Positions 6,082 to 13,442 of a stretch of 13,789 bases of DNA are shown one piece after another; position 1 is the stretch's first letter, and every line of letters begins with the position of its first letter. The stretch is taken from positions 1-13,789 of the forward strand of contig CAKTKV010000020.1 in NCBI GenBank assembly GCA_934572355.1, given 5' to 3'. A program made the position numbers and the translations under genes. The notes beneath the pieces were generated by a model, which made no database searches, was not told where the DNA came from, and saw only the letters and a list, made by a program, of their open reading frames with translations. Source of the stretch: an uncultured Oscillospiraceae bacterium (GTDB lineage Bacteria > Bacillota > Clostridia > Oscillospirales > Oscillospiraceae).

Positions 6082-7098
6082 ATGAATTATAATGAGATCT
6101 TAGCCGCCGCGAGGGATCAGGTCGGTCCCTACTGCAAGGCCTGCCCCGTATGCAACGGCAGAGCCTGTGCAAACGCCATGCCCGGCCCCGGCTGCAAGTA
6201 CCCCGGCAACGCCGCCGCGCGCAACTTTGATAAATGGCAGGAGATATTCGTCAACATGGACACGCTCTGCCCCAACGCGGAGGTCGATGTGTCTTTTGAA
6301 CTGTTCGGCCGTAGGTTCGCTGCCCCCATTTTCGCCGCTCCCCTCGGCTCCATCGACCTGCACTACGGGCCGAAATATAAGGATCATGCCTATAACTCCA
6401 TCCTCGTCAAGGCTGCGGCTGAATACGGCGTCATGGCGCTGACCGGCGACGGTGTCGACCCGACTATCATGCTCTCCTCAGTTGAGGATATGAAGAAAGT
6501 CGGCGGCATCGGCTGCCCTGTCATAAAGCCGTGGAACAAGGAGGCCGTGTTTGAAAAGCTCGATGTCCTCAACGCTAACGGCATCTTTGCCGCCGGTATG
6601 GACGTTGACGGTGCGGGGCTCCCTTTCCTCAAGGCCATGAACCCCAACGCCGGGAGCAAGTCCGTCGATGAGATGCGCGAGATAATCTCCTACGCCAGAA
6701 TGCCGTTCATCGTCAAGGGCATTATGACCGTCCGCGGCGCGGAAAAGGCCGTTGAAGCCGGTGCTGCCGCCATCGTCGTCTCAAACCACGGCGGGCGCGT
6801 TCAGGGCGGCGTGCCCTCCACGGCGGAAGTCCTGCCGGAGATCGCCGCGGCTGTCAAGGGAAAAACGACCGTGCTCGTCGACGGCGGCATACGCTCGGGC
6901 GTCGATGTGTTCCGCGCCATTGCTCTCGGCGCGGACGCTGTTCTGGTCGGCCGACCCATTCTCCCTATGATCTATGGCGGCGGCGAGGAGGGCTTTAAGG
7001 TATACATGGATAAGCTCGTCGGTGAACTCAAGTCCACAATGACGATGTGCGGCGCGCCCACGCTCCGCGACATCACCCGCGATAAGGTTAGATATTAA
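6082..7098 (+). CDS. FMN-dependent alpha-hydroxy-acid oxidoreductase with N-terminal Cys cluster
   Basis: This 338-aa enzyme belongs to the lactate/glycolate oxidase superfamily (TIM barrel, FMN), which oxidises 2-hydroxy acids to 2-keto acids. Visible motifs are FIVKGI (209-214, FMN-binding K212), VVSNHGGR (232-239, catalytic H236), VDGGIRSG (266-273) and VLVGRP (287-292). The residue pattern after NHGGR is VQGG rather than the usual QLD-type, so substrate cannot be named. Residues 18-38 hold five cysteines (C18, C21, C24, C29, C38), absent from classic oxidases. I recall this from anaerobe homologues; it may bind a metal or Fe-S cluster. The start at 6082 follows AAGGAG (6069-6074) at 7 nt. 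An in-frame upstream start at 5947 is rejected because it would translate the promoter. A catabolic role, probably as a dehydrogenase passing electrons to a carrier, is inferred. Confidence 0.88.
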   Translation: MNYNEILAAARDQVGPYCKACPVCNGRACANAMPGPGCKYPGNAAARNFDKWQEIFVNMDTLCPNAEVDVSFELFGRRFAAPIFAAPLGSIDLHYGPKYKDHAYNSILVKAAAEYGVMALTGDGVDPTIMLSSVEDMKKVGGIGCPVIKPWNKEAVFEKLDVLNANGIFAAGMDVDGAGLPFLKAMNPNAGSKSVDEMREIISYARMPFIVKGIMTVRGAEKAVEAGAAAIVVSNHGGRVQGGVPSTAEVLPEIAAAVKGKTTVLVDGGIRSGVDVFRAIALGADAVLVGRPILPMIYGGGEEGFKVYMDKLVGELKSTMTMCGAPTLRDITRDKVRY

Positions 7099-7148
7099 AA
7101 TAGTTCAGATATTCCACAATTCAGTTTGATTGAAAGGCGGAACGCACC

Positions 7149-8513
7149 ATGGATATACACGAGATCGTAGAATCCGAGAAGCACTTTTTCCGTACCGGCG
7201 TGACCCGCGGGGTCGATTTCAGGATAGATATGCTGAAAAAATTCCGCAAGGCCATCATCGAAAATGACGAGCTTATCTCCGCGGCGCTCAAGGCCGATCT
7301 CAATAAGCAGCCCTTTGAAAGCTATATGTGCGAAACGGGGCTGCTGCTTGAGGAGATCAATTTCCACATCAAGCGCCTCAAGAAATGGAGCAAAACGCGC
7401 CGCGTGAAGTCCGGGATCGGTCAGCTCCCCGGCAGAAGCTACGTCTGCCCGGAGCCTTACGGTGTCGTGCTAATCATGGCGCCGTGGAACTATCCTGTGC
7501 AGCTTTGCCTGATGCCGCTCGTCGGGGCTATCTCCGCGGGCAACTGCGCCGTCGTGAAGCCCTCGGCCTACGCGCCCGAGAGCAGCCGCATCATCTCAAA
7601 GCTTATCGAGTCCGCATTCCCGACGGGCTTCGTCACCGCCGTCGAGGGCGGGCGCGATGCGAACAAGGCGCTGCTCGATGAACCGTTTGACTACATATTC
7701 TTTACCGGCAGCGTCGCCGTCGGCAAGACCGTCATGGAGGCCGCCGCAAAGCGGCTCACCCCGGTAACGCTCGAGCTCGGCGGCAAGAGCCCCATCATCG
7801 TGGACGAGACAGCAAACCTCCCGCTCGCCGCGCGGCGCATCGCTTTCGGCAAGGTGCTCAACGCCGGGCAGACCTGCGTCGCCCCGGACTATCTGATGAT
7901 CGAAAAGAGCGTCGAAGCGCCGTTTATCGAGGAATATAAAAAGGCTCTGGCCAGTTTCTTCCCAGATGGGGACATGTCCGGCATGGTGCGCATCATAAAC
8001 GACAAGCACTTTGAGCGCGTCTGCAATATTCTCGATAACAGCGGCAGCATCGCCATCGGCGGCGCGCGCGACGCAGAAACGCGCTTCATCGAGCCCGCTG
8101 TGCTGACGGACGTCCCGATAGACTCCCCCGCCATGCAGCAGGAAATTTTCGGGCCGGTGCTGCCTGTGCTGCCGTATGAAAAGCTTGACGACTGCATCGA
8201 CTTCATCCGCTCCCGCCCCAAGCCTTTGGCGCTCTATATCTTCTCGGAGAACAAGATGAATCAGGAAAAGGTACTGAACTCCTGCTCCTTCGGCGGCGGC
8301 TGCATCAACGATACCGTCATTCACCTTGCAAGCTCGCACATGTCCTTCGGCGGTGTTGGCGAGTCCGGCATGGGCAGCTACCACGGCAGGAAGAGCTTTG
8401 ACACCTTCACGCATTACCGCAGCGTCCTCAAGCAGGGCAAGCTTGATGTCAAGCTGCGCTACTTCCCGTATAAATCCGGAAAAGAAAAAATCACCCGCAT
8501 GATCCTCAAATGA
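7149..8513 (+). CDS. NAD(P)-dependent aldehyde dehydrogenase, class 3-like
   Basis: This 454-aa member of the aldehyde dehydrogenase superfamily oxidises an aldehyde to a carboxylic acid with NAD(P)+. Motifs in order are PWNYP (112-116, N114 in the oxyanion hole), VVKPSA (135-140, cofactor K137), FFTGS (184-188), LELGGKSP (208-215, general base E209), NAGQTCVAPDY (238-248, nucleophile C243) and QEIFGPVLPV (331-340). The length (about 450) and the NAGQTCVAPDYLM signature fit the class 3 branch of cytosolic or membrane-associated fatty and general aldehyde dehydrogenases, not the longer CoA-acylating type. The end KLRYFPY..KEKITRMILK is basic and could be peripheral to the membrane. AAAGGCGG (7133-7140) lies 8 nt before the ATG. 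It follows the oxidoreductase by 50 nt with no terminator, suggesting co-transcription. Confidence 0.92.
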   Translation: MDIHEIVESEKHFFRTGVTRGVDFRIDMLKKFRKAIIENDELISAALKADLNKQPFESYMCETGLLLEEINFHIKRLKKWSKTRRVKSGIGQLPGRSYVCPEPYGVVLIMAPWNYPVQLCLMPLVGAISAGNCAVVKPSAYAPESSRIISKLIESAFPTGFVTAVEGGRDANKALLDEPFDYIFFTGSVAVGKTVMEAAAKRLTPVTLELGGKSPIIVDETANLPLAARRIAFGKVLNAGQTCVAPDYLMIEKSVEAPFIEEYKKALASFFPDGDMSGMVRIINDKHFERVCNILDNSGSIAIGGARDAETRFIEPAVLTDVPIDSPAMQQEIFGPVLPVLPYEKLDDCIDFIRSRPKPLALYIFSENKMNQEKVLNSCSFGGGCINDTVIHLASSHMSFGGVGESGMGSYHGRKSFDTFTHYRSVLKQGKLDVKLRYFPYKSGKEKITRMILK

Positions 8514-8553
8514 CCGTGGCCGGGTGACCATTAGTGAAGACGAGAGAGAGACA

Positions 8554-9018
8554 ATGAGAAACACATCCCTCTGCTATATAGAGCGCGGCGGAAAATACCT
8601 GATGCTGCACCGGGTGAAGAAAACCGTCGACGAGAATAAGGACAAGTGGATAGGCATAGGCGGCAAGTTTGAAGAGGGCGAAAGCCCGGAGGACTGCGTC
8701 ATTCGCGAGGTCTCGGAAGAGACGGGACTGACGCTGAACTCATGGCGCTACCGCGGGATAGTCACCTTTGTGTCCGACGAGTGGGGCACGGAATATATGC
8801 ACCTGTTCACCTCTGATGACTTCAGCGGGACTCCGCGTGAATGCGATGAGGGAGTGCTCGAATGGATAGAGAAGGAGCATCTGCTGTCCCTGCCGATATG
8901 GGAGGGCGACAAGATATTCCTGCGCCTGCTGGACACGGACGAGCCGTTTTTCTCCCTCAAGCTCTGCTATCAGGGCGACAGACTCATTCAGGCCGTGCTG
9001 AACGGAAAGAAGATATAA
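8554..9018 (+). CDS. Nudix hydrolase, 8-oxo-dGTP diphosphatase-like
   Basis: This protein of about 154 aa has a perfect Nudix box at residues 37-59 (G37, E43, then REVSEETGL at 51-59). The glutamates would bind Mg2+ and hydrolyse a nucleoside-diphosphate-linked compound to release a monophosphate product. The N-terminal RNTSLCYIERGGKYLMLHR and KWIGIGGKFE are typical of the MutT-like group annotated as oxidised-dGTP sanitising enzymes; the true substrate is not shown. I prefer ATG 8554 to the in-frame GTG at 8524. Homologues usually begin MRNTxLCYI, a purine-rich stretch (GAGAGAGAG, about 8542-8550) precedes the ATG, and the GTG has no ribosome binding site. It sits 40 nt after the aldehyde dehydrogenase and 3 nt before the permease, so it is probably in the same operon. 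Confidence 0.88.
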   Translation: MRNTSLCYIERGGKYLMLHRVKKTVDENKDKWIGIGGKFEEGESPEDCVIREVSEETGLTLNSWRYRGIVTFVSDEWGTEYMHLFTSDDFSGTPRECDEGVLEWIEKEHLLSLPIWEGDKIFLRLLDTDEPFFSLKLCYQGDRLIQAVLNGKKI

Positions 9019-9021
9019 ACT

Positions 9022-10128
9022 GTGGCACACATAAAGGACTTTATAAAACACGAGCTCACGCTGTGCATCGCGTTTATCGCGGCAGCAGTGAGCTGCTGCC
9101 TTGTCCCGCCGGACGCGGCATATCTTGGGTATGTCGACCTCCGCACGCTGGCGCTGCTTTACTGCCTGATGGTAGTCGTGGCGGGGCTGCGGCGCGCCGG
9201 GGTGTTCGCATGGCTGGCGCATAAGCTGTGCGCCGGTGCGGGTGATCTGCGCACGATCGGTTTTACGCTCGTGCTGCTCAGCTTTTTGAGCTCCATGCTG
9301 ATAACAAACGACGTTGCGCTGCTGACCTTTGTCCCCTTTGCAGTGGTCGTGCTCGGCATGGCGCATCAGGAAAAGGCGCTGATATGGGTGGTCGTCATGC
9401 AGACAGCGGCAGCAAACCTCGGCAGTATGCTCACGCCTGTTGGGAACCCGCAGAATATCTATCTGTTCTCGCGCTATGATTTCAGCCTTGGCAGCTTCCT
9501 TTCCGTGACGCTCCCGATATGGGTGATATCGCTGATACTTATATCGCTTCTGTGTCTGCGTCTGCCGAAAGAGCGGCTCGAAGTTTTCCTCGGTGAAGAA
9601 CCGCTGCTCGACCGGAAGAGCCTGACGCTGTACGCGCTTCTTTTTTTTCTGTGCATGTGTACTGTCCTGCGTCTGCTGACATGGCAGATAATGCTTGCAT
9701 TAGTGATCCTTGTGCTGCTTATCTTTGACAGGCCGCGGCTGCTGACGGCGGATTTCTGGCTGCTGCTCACCTTTGTGTGCTTCTTCGTTTTCTCGGGAAA
9801 TCTTGCGCGGATGGACGCGGTAAAGGCACTGCTGCAAAACTTGCTGCGCGGGCGAGAGCTGCTGGTCGGCACGACGGTGAGTCAGGTCATAAGCAATGTA
9901 CCGGCGGCGCTCCTGCTCTCCGGTTTCACGGATAACGGCAGAGGGCTGCTGCTCGGCGTGAACATCGGCGGGCTCGGCACTCCTGTCGCAAGTCTGGCAA
10001 GCCTCATAAGCTTCAAGCTCTATTCCCATGCCGAACATGCGCGCCCCGGCGCATTCATGCGCTGCTTCCTCGCAGTGAACCTCGGGCTTCTGGCGGTGCT
10101 GCTGGCATTTGCGCGCTGGATATCGTGA
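9022..10128 (+). CDS. SLC13/ArsB-like membrane permease
   Basis: This 368-aa, very hydrophobic protein has about ten transmembrane segments. It has the two-fold motif pattern of the ion transporter superfamily. The first repeat has SSMLITNDVALLTFVP (90-105) and TPVGNPQN (138-145); the second has SQVISNVPAALLL (287-299) and GTPVASLASLISFK (319-332). The re-entrant SN(D/V) and GNP motifs define substrate sites in citrate/dicarboxylate (SLC13) and arsenite/anion (ArsB) carriers. Sequence alone does not decide between them. At 368 residues it is shorter than typical ArsB proteins (about 430). The start is a GTG 3 nt after the Nudix stop, with a weak GGAAAG site (9004-9009), so translation probably depends on coupling. 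Transport of the hydroxy-acid substrate or product of the operon is possible but only inferred. Confidence 0.85.
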   Translation: MAHIKDFIKHELTLCIAFIAAAVSCCLVPPDAAYLGYVDLRTLALLYCLMVVVAGLRRAGVFAWLAHKLCAGAGDLRTIGFTLVLLSFLSSMLITNDVALLTFVPFAVVVLGMAHQEKALIWVVVMQTAAANLGSMLTPVGNPQNIYLFSRYDFSLGSFLSVTLPIWVISLILISLLCLRLPKERLEVFLGEEPLLDRKSLTLYALLFFLCMCTVLRLLTWQIMLALVILVLLIFDRPRLLTADFWLLLTFVCFFVFSGNLARMDAVKALLQNLLRGRELLVGTTVSQVISNVPAALLLSGFTDNGRGLLLGVNIGGLGTPVASLASLISFKLYSHAEHARPGAFMRCFLAVNLGLLAVLLAFARWIS

Positions 10129-10176
10129 TAAGCTGCCGGTTGTACCTCAAGTCGAAACCAACGTGCTCATATATAC

Positions 10177-10214
10177 GGCAAAGCGCCCGACGTTTGAACG
10201 TCGGGCGCTTTGCC
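10177..10214. terminator. Strong terminator between the operon and glyA
   Basis: GGCAAAGCGCCCGACG (10177-10192) pairs with CGTCGGGCGCTTTGCC (10199-10214), a perfect 16-bp stem with a TTTGAA loop. On the plus strand it is followed by TGTTTATTTTATTT, ending the oxidoreductase operon. It lies between converging genes, just beyond the glyA stop at 10218, so it probably serves both directions; the minus side has only a weak T-rich tail. Confidence 0.92.
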
Positions 10215-10217
10215 TGT

Positions 10218-11459
10218 TTATTTTATTTCCGGGTACAGAGGAAATGCGCGGCAGAGCTCTATCGTCTGCTCCTTCACCTGTGCGACGGCGCTCTCGCCCT
10301 CGTCGATGAGTCGGGCAATCATCTGCGCGATCTGTGACATCTCTGGCTCTTTCATGCCGCGGGTCGTGACTGCGGGCGTGCCGAAGCGCATACCGCTTGT
10401 GAGCTTTACGGACTGGGTGTCAAAGGGTATGGTGTTCTTATTGGCGGTGATGTTCGCCATATCAAGCAGCTCCTGCACCTCCATACCGGTGCGGCCCTTG
10501 CTCATGACATCGACGAGCATAAGGTGGTTATCCGTGCCGCCGGAGACGAGACGCAGCCCATGCTCCGACAGCGCCTTTGCGAGCGCCGCGGCATTGAGAA
10601 CGGTCTGGTGCTGATAGGCCTTGAACTCTGGCTTCAGTGCTTCGCCGAAGCAGACGGCCTTCGCAGCGATGATATGCATAAGCGGGCCGCCCTGAGTGCC
10701 GGGGAACACGGCGCTGTCTATCTTCTTTTTAAGCTCCTCCTTGCAGAGAATGAGCGCGCCGCGCGGGCCGCGCAGGGTCTTGTGCGTAGTCGTCGTGACG
10801 ACGTGGGCATATGGCACAGGACTTGGGTGCTCCCCTGCCGCGACAAGACCGGCGATGTGCGCCATGTCAACCATGAGATACGCCCCGACGGAGTCCGCGA
10901 TCTCGCGCATGCGTTTAAAATCTATGAACCTCGGGTATGCGCTCGCACCCGCTATAATGAGCTTCGGGCGGCACTCCTCGGCGCGCTGCAAGACTTTATC
11001 GTAATCGATCGTCTCCGTCTCGGGATCGACACCGTAGAAACAGGCGTTGAAGTATTTACCGGAAATGGACGCCTTGGAGCCGTGGGTCAGGTGACCGCCG
11101 TGGCTCAGATCCATGCCGAGAATGGTATCACCGGGCTTGAGGAGCGCGAGGTATACCGCAACATTCGCCTGCGAACCGGAGTGCGGCTGGACGTTCGCAT
11201 GCTCCGCGCCGAAGAGCTGCACCGCTCTGTCACGCGCAAGGTTCTCGACCTCGTCGACATACTGGCAGCCGCCGTAGTAGCGCGCGCCTGGATAGCCCTC
11301 GGCATATTTATTTGTAAGATGGCTGCCCATGGCTTCCATCACGGCAGGAGAAACAAAGTTCTCCGACGCGATAAGCTCTATATGGTCTCTCTGGCGCTGG
11401 AGCTCGCGCATCATCGCATCGTAGACCGCGGGGTCCTGCACTCTTATGTTATCGTACAT
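10218..11459 (-). CDS. glyA: Serine hydroxymethyltransferase
   Basis: This 413-aa PLP enzyme converts serine and tetrahydrofolate to glycine and 5,10-methylene-tetrahydrofolate, the main source of one-carbon units. Signature motifs are all present: [15 protein letters not shown] (26-40), [16 protein letters not shown] (50-65), SGSQAN (94-99), [11 protein letters not shown] (118-128), DMAHIAGL (198-205) and [15 protein letters not shown] (220-234), with K227 forming the internal aldimine. The length matches the family. A GGAGG site (11467-11471) lies 7 nt before the ATG. The gene has its own promoter and ends at a shared terminator. It is cytosolic and almost certainly intact. Confidence 0.97.
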   Translation of the reverse strand: MYDNIRVQDPAVYDAMMRELQRQRDHIELIASENFVSPAVMEAMGSHLTNKYAEGYPGARYYGGCQYVDEVENLARDRAVQLFGAEHANVQPHSGSQANVAVYLALLKPGDTILGMDLSHGGHLTHGSKASISGKYFNACFYGVDPETETIDYDKVLQRAEECRPKLIIAGASAYPRFIDFKRMREIADSVGAYLMVDMAHIAGLVAAGEHPSPVPYAHVVTTTTHKTLRGPRGALILCKEELKKKIDSAVFPGTQGGPLMHIIAAKAVCFGEALKPEFKAYQHQTVLNAAALAKALSEHGLRLVSGGTDNHLMLVDVMSKGRTGMEVQELLDMANITANKNTIPFDTQSVKLTSGMRFGTPAVTTRGMKEPEMSQIAQMIARLIDEGESAVAQVKEQTIELCRAFPLYPEIK

Positions 11460-11490
11460 GGCTTTGCCTCCGTTTTTGTTTTTCTTAATG

Positions 11491-11519
11491 ATTTTACACC
11501 ACTATGCTGTCCGTGGCAA
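11491..11519 (-). promoter_or_regulatory. SigmaA-type promoter of glyA
   Basis: On the minus strand TTGCCA (11514-11519), a 17-nt spacer and TAAAAT (11491-11496) give a short leader of about 25 nt before the ATG at 11459. There is no room for a glycine riboswitch or other long leader. Confidence 0.72.
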
Positions 11520-11596
11520 CTCGGTAAATGTCCCATAAAACGCCGTTTATTTTTTGGAACTTTGGCTATAACCGGACAAAACCGGCTGCGTATCTC

Positions 11597-11625
11597 TTGA
11601 AGCGTCCGTGATTAAATGTTAGAAT
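11597..11625 (+). promoter_or_regulatory. SigmaA-type promoter of the EEP-family gene
   Basis: TTGAAG (11597-11602), a 17-nt spacer and TAGAAT (11620-11625) lie 33 nt before the ATG at 11659. It is divergent from the glyA promoter; 77 nt separate the two -35 boxes. Confidence 0.75.
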
Positions 11626-11658
11626 GAAGTACCATCAATTGACACGGAGGTTCTCCAT

Positions 11659-12708
11659 ATGAAGAAGTTCTGGAAAATTCTGCTGACAGTGCTGGCCGTG
11701 CTGCTGGCGGCGGTAGTGCTGCTGTTCGCGTGGCTTACGATAACCGAGTACCGCCCCGATCCGGTGACGGAACTCGACATTGTGTCCTCCGAGGAGGGCG
11801 CGCTCATCCCGGCTGACCGTGAGCTGAGCATAATGAGCTGGAACATCGGCTATGCAGGGCTCGGCGAGGACTCCGACTTCTTCATGGACGGCGGCACGGG
11901 CGTGCAGTCCGCCGATAAGGAGCAAGTCCTTGAATACCTCGGCGGCGTTGAGGACGTGCTTGACGACCTGTGGCCCGACCTCATCATGCTTCAAGAGGTC
12001 GACGTCGATTCGACGCGCACATATCACATCGACGAGAGCGCCGTGCTCGCCCGCTCTCAAAGCGTCCACGCGCTCAACTATTCCTGCGGCTTCGTGCCAT
12101 ATCCCCTGCCGCCGATCGGCAGCGTACACAGCGGCCTGTTCACGACGACGGACTATAAGATTGACAGCGCCGAGCGTATTTCCCTGCCCAGTCCCTTCAA
12201 GTGGCCGGTCAGCACAGCGAACCTCAAGCGCTGCCTACTCGTGAGCTATCTGCCGATAGACGGCAGCGACAAGCAGCTTGTGCTCGTGAATCTCCACCTT
12301 GAGGCTTATGACGACGGCGAGGGCAAGATAGCCCAGACAAATCAGCTGCGCGACTTTATTACGAGCGAGTACGAAAAGGGCAACTACGTCATCGCGGGCG
12401 GGGACTTCAATCAGGTCTTTCCGGGCAGTCTTGATGTTTACCCGATAATCGATCCGGAGCTGTGGACGCCGGGAGTGCTGGATGAAAATCTGCTGCCCGA
12501 CGGCTGGACTCTCGCCTACGACCTTGACACACCGAGCTGCCGTCTACTCAACCAGCCTTACGATAAAGACGACGAGAACACGCAGCACTACGTTATAGAC
12601 GGTTTCATCCTCTCCCCGAATGTTGAGCTTACAAACGTGCAGACGCTTGGGCTCGACTTTGAAAGCTCCGACCACAACCCGGTCTTTATAAATGTGAAAC
12701 TGAAATAA
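11659..12708 (+). CDS. Membrane-anchored endonuclease/exonuclease/phosphatase family protein
   Basis: This 349-aa protein has a single N-terminal hydrophobic segment (7-28, basic start), so the catalytic domain should be displayed outside the membrane. The domain keeps the EEP-fold active-site set: SIMSWNIGY (57-65, N62), LQEVD (111-115, E113), VNLHLEAY (210-217, H212), AGGDFN (246-251, D249 and N251), YVIDGF (311-316) and SSDHNPV (336-342, D338 and H339). Members hydrolyse phosphodiester or phosphomonoester bonds in DNA, RNA, phosphoinositides or sphingomyelin using Mg2+. Which substrate applies cannot be told; an extracellular nuclease or phosphodiesterase is the natural guess. GGAGG (11646-11650) is 8 nt before the ATG. 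It has its own promoter and ends at a shared terminator, so it is probably monocistronic. Confidence 0.88.
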   Translation: MKKFWKILLTVLAVLLAAVVLLFAWLTITEYRPDPVTELDIVSSEEGALIPADRELSIMSWNIGYAGLGEDSDFFMDGGTGVQSADKEQVLEYLGGVEDVLDDLWPDLIMLQEVDVDSTRTYHIDESAVLARSQSVHALNYSCGFVPYPLPPIGSVHSGLFTTTDYKIDSAERISLPSPFKWPVSTANLKRCLLVSYLPIDGSDKQLVLVNLHLEAYDDGEGKIAQTNQLRDFITSEYEKGNYVIAGGDFNQVFPGSLDVYPIIDPELWTPGVLDENLLPDGWTLAYDLDTPSCRLLNQPYDKDDENTQHYVIDGFILSPNVELTNVQTLGLDFESSDHNPVFINVKLK

Positions 12709-12717
12709 TGCAGACAG

Positions 12718-12752
12718 CAAAAGCTCCGCGGTTAACGACTGCGGAGCTTTTG
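12718..12752. terminator. Bidirectional terminator between converging genes
   Basis: CAAAAGCTCCGC (12718-12729) pairs with GCGGAGCTTTTG (12741-12752), a 12-bp stem with an 11-nt loop. The A-rich left arm and T-rich right arm make it work on both strands. It lies 10 nt after the EEP gene and abuts the stop codon of the minus-strand methyltransferase gene at 12753. Confidence 0.88.
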
Positions 12753-13424
12753 TCACCACACGAATGGAATAAGGCGGTAACGAACTTTTCTCATATATTC
12801 ATCGTAGCCGTCGAGCCCACCGCGGAGCAGCTCTTCTTCATTGAGGAGCCGCTTCACTAAGACATACGGAATGAACGCCAACGGTATCAGGCCGATATAT
12901 GAGCCGAGAATAAGCGGCATTGAGAGGAAGAGCCAGATGATCACGGCATACATGGGGTGGCGGACTACGCCGTACATCCCCGTGCTCACGACCTTCTGCC
13001 CGGCCTGAAGCTCAACGCTGCGGGAGAGATATTCATTCTCGCGCAGAAGCTCTGCAAAGCCGGCATACGCCAAAAGGAACACAACGCAACCGACTGTACT
13101 CAGCCATGCGGGAACAGCCGACCAGCCAAAACGGAAGTCAAGCGCGCACAGCAGGAAGCTTGCGGCAAAGATGAGCGATGAGAGCGCAAGGACACGCCGC
13201 TGCTCAGGCTCTGTCTCCCTTGTGCTCAGGCGCTTTGCGAGCAGTTCGGGCTTTGCGATAAGCAGAACAAGGCCGAGTATAAATGCTGGGATAAAGAACA
13301 CACAGAGCAGCCGCCATGCGCCGGGATAGTCAAATGTCCCCGTGGGCAGGAAGAGAAACAGCCCCATGGTCAGTGCTCCGCTGAGTAGCTTCGCGCCGCC
13401 TTGAACGGCGAGCCTTTTCCGCAT
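12753..13424 (-). CDS. ICMT/PEMT-like integral membrane methyltransferase
   Basis: This 223-aa protein has about five or six hydrophobic segments and the C-terminal signature of isoprenylcysteine carboxyl methyltransferase and phospholipid methyltransferase relatives. It shows GMYGVVRHPMYAVIIW (149-164), NEEELL (195-200) and GYDEYMRKVRYRLIP (206-220). In this superfamily the RHPxY and EE motifs near the last two helices bind S-adenosylmethionine. Bacterial members act on lipids or small hydrophobic molecules. As prenylated CaaX proteins are not expected in Clostridia, the substrate is unknown. CCTCC on the plus strand (13433-13437) is a GGAGG site 8 nt before the ATG. It lies 18 nt downstream of the lactonase-like gene and probably shares its transcript. 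Confidence 0.85.
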   Translation of the reverse strand: MRKRLAVQGGAKLLSGALTMGLFLFLPTGTFDYPGAWRLLCVFFIPAFILGLVLLIAKPELLAKRLSTRETEPEQRRVLALSSLIFAASFLLCALDFRFGWSAVPAWLSTVGCVVFLLAYAGFAELLRENEYLSRSVELQAGQKVVSTGMYGVVRHPMYAVIIWLFLSMPLILGSYIGLIPLAFIPYVLVKRLLNEEELLRGGLDGYDEYMRKVRYRLIPFVW

Positions 13425-13442
13425 ATTGAATACCTCCAGATA

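Noticed and set aside
8491..8527. Inverted repeat TCACCCG/CGGGTGA between aldehyde dehydrogenase and Nudix genes
   Set aside because: Loop of 23 nt and no T-tract on the plus strand. It resembles a terminator only on the minus strand, where no gene exists.
8524..8553. GTG start for the Nudix gene
   Set aside because: There is no ribosome binding site before it and the added ten residues do not look like the family's start. ATG 8554 does.
7596..8564. 322-codon minus-strand frame opposite the aldehyde dehydrogenase gene
   Set aside because: The plus strand carries every catalytic motif of an aldehyde dehydrogenase. The antisense translation has no recognisable motif.
11533..11560. Small AAACG/CGTTT hairpin followed by a T run between the divergent promoters
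   Set aside because: Only about a 5-bp stem, and no plus-strand gene ends upstream, so a terminator has nothing to terminate.
10524..11600. 358-codon plus-strand frame opposite glyA
   Set aside because: It is the antisense of an unmistakable serine hydroxymethyltransferase with K227 and all family motifs.
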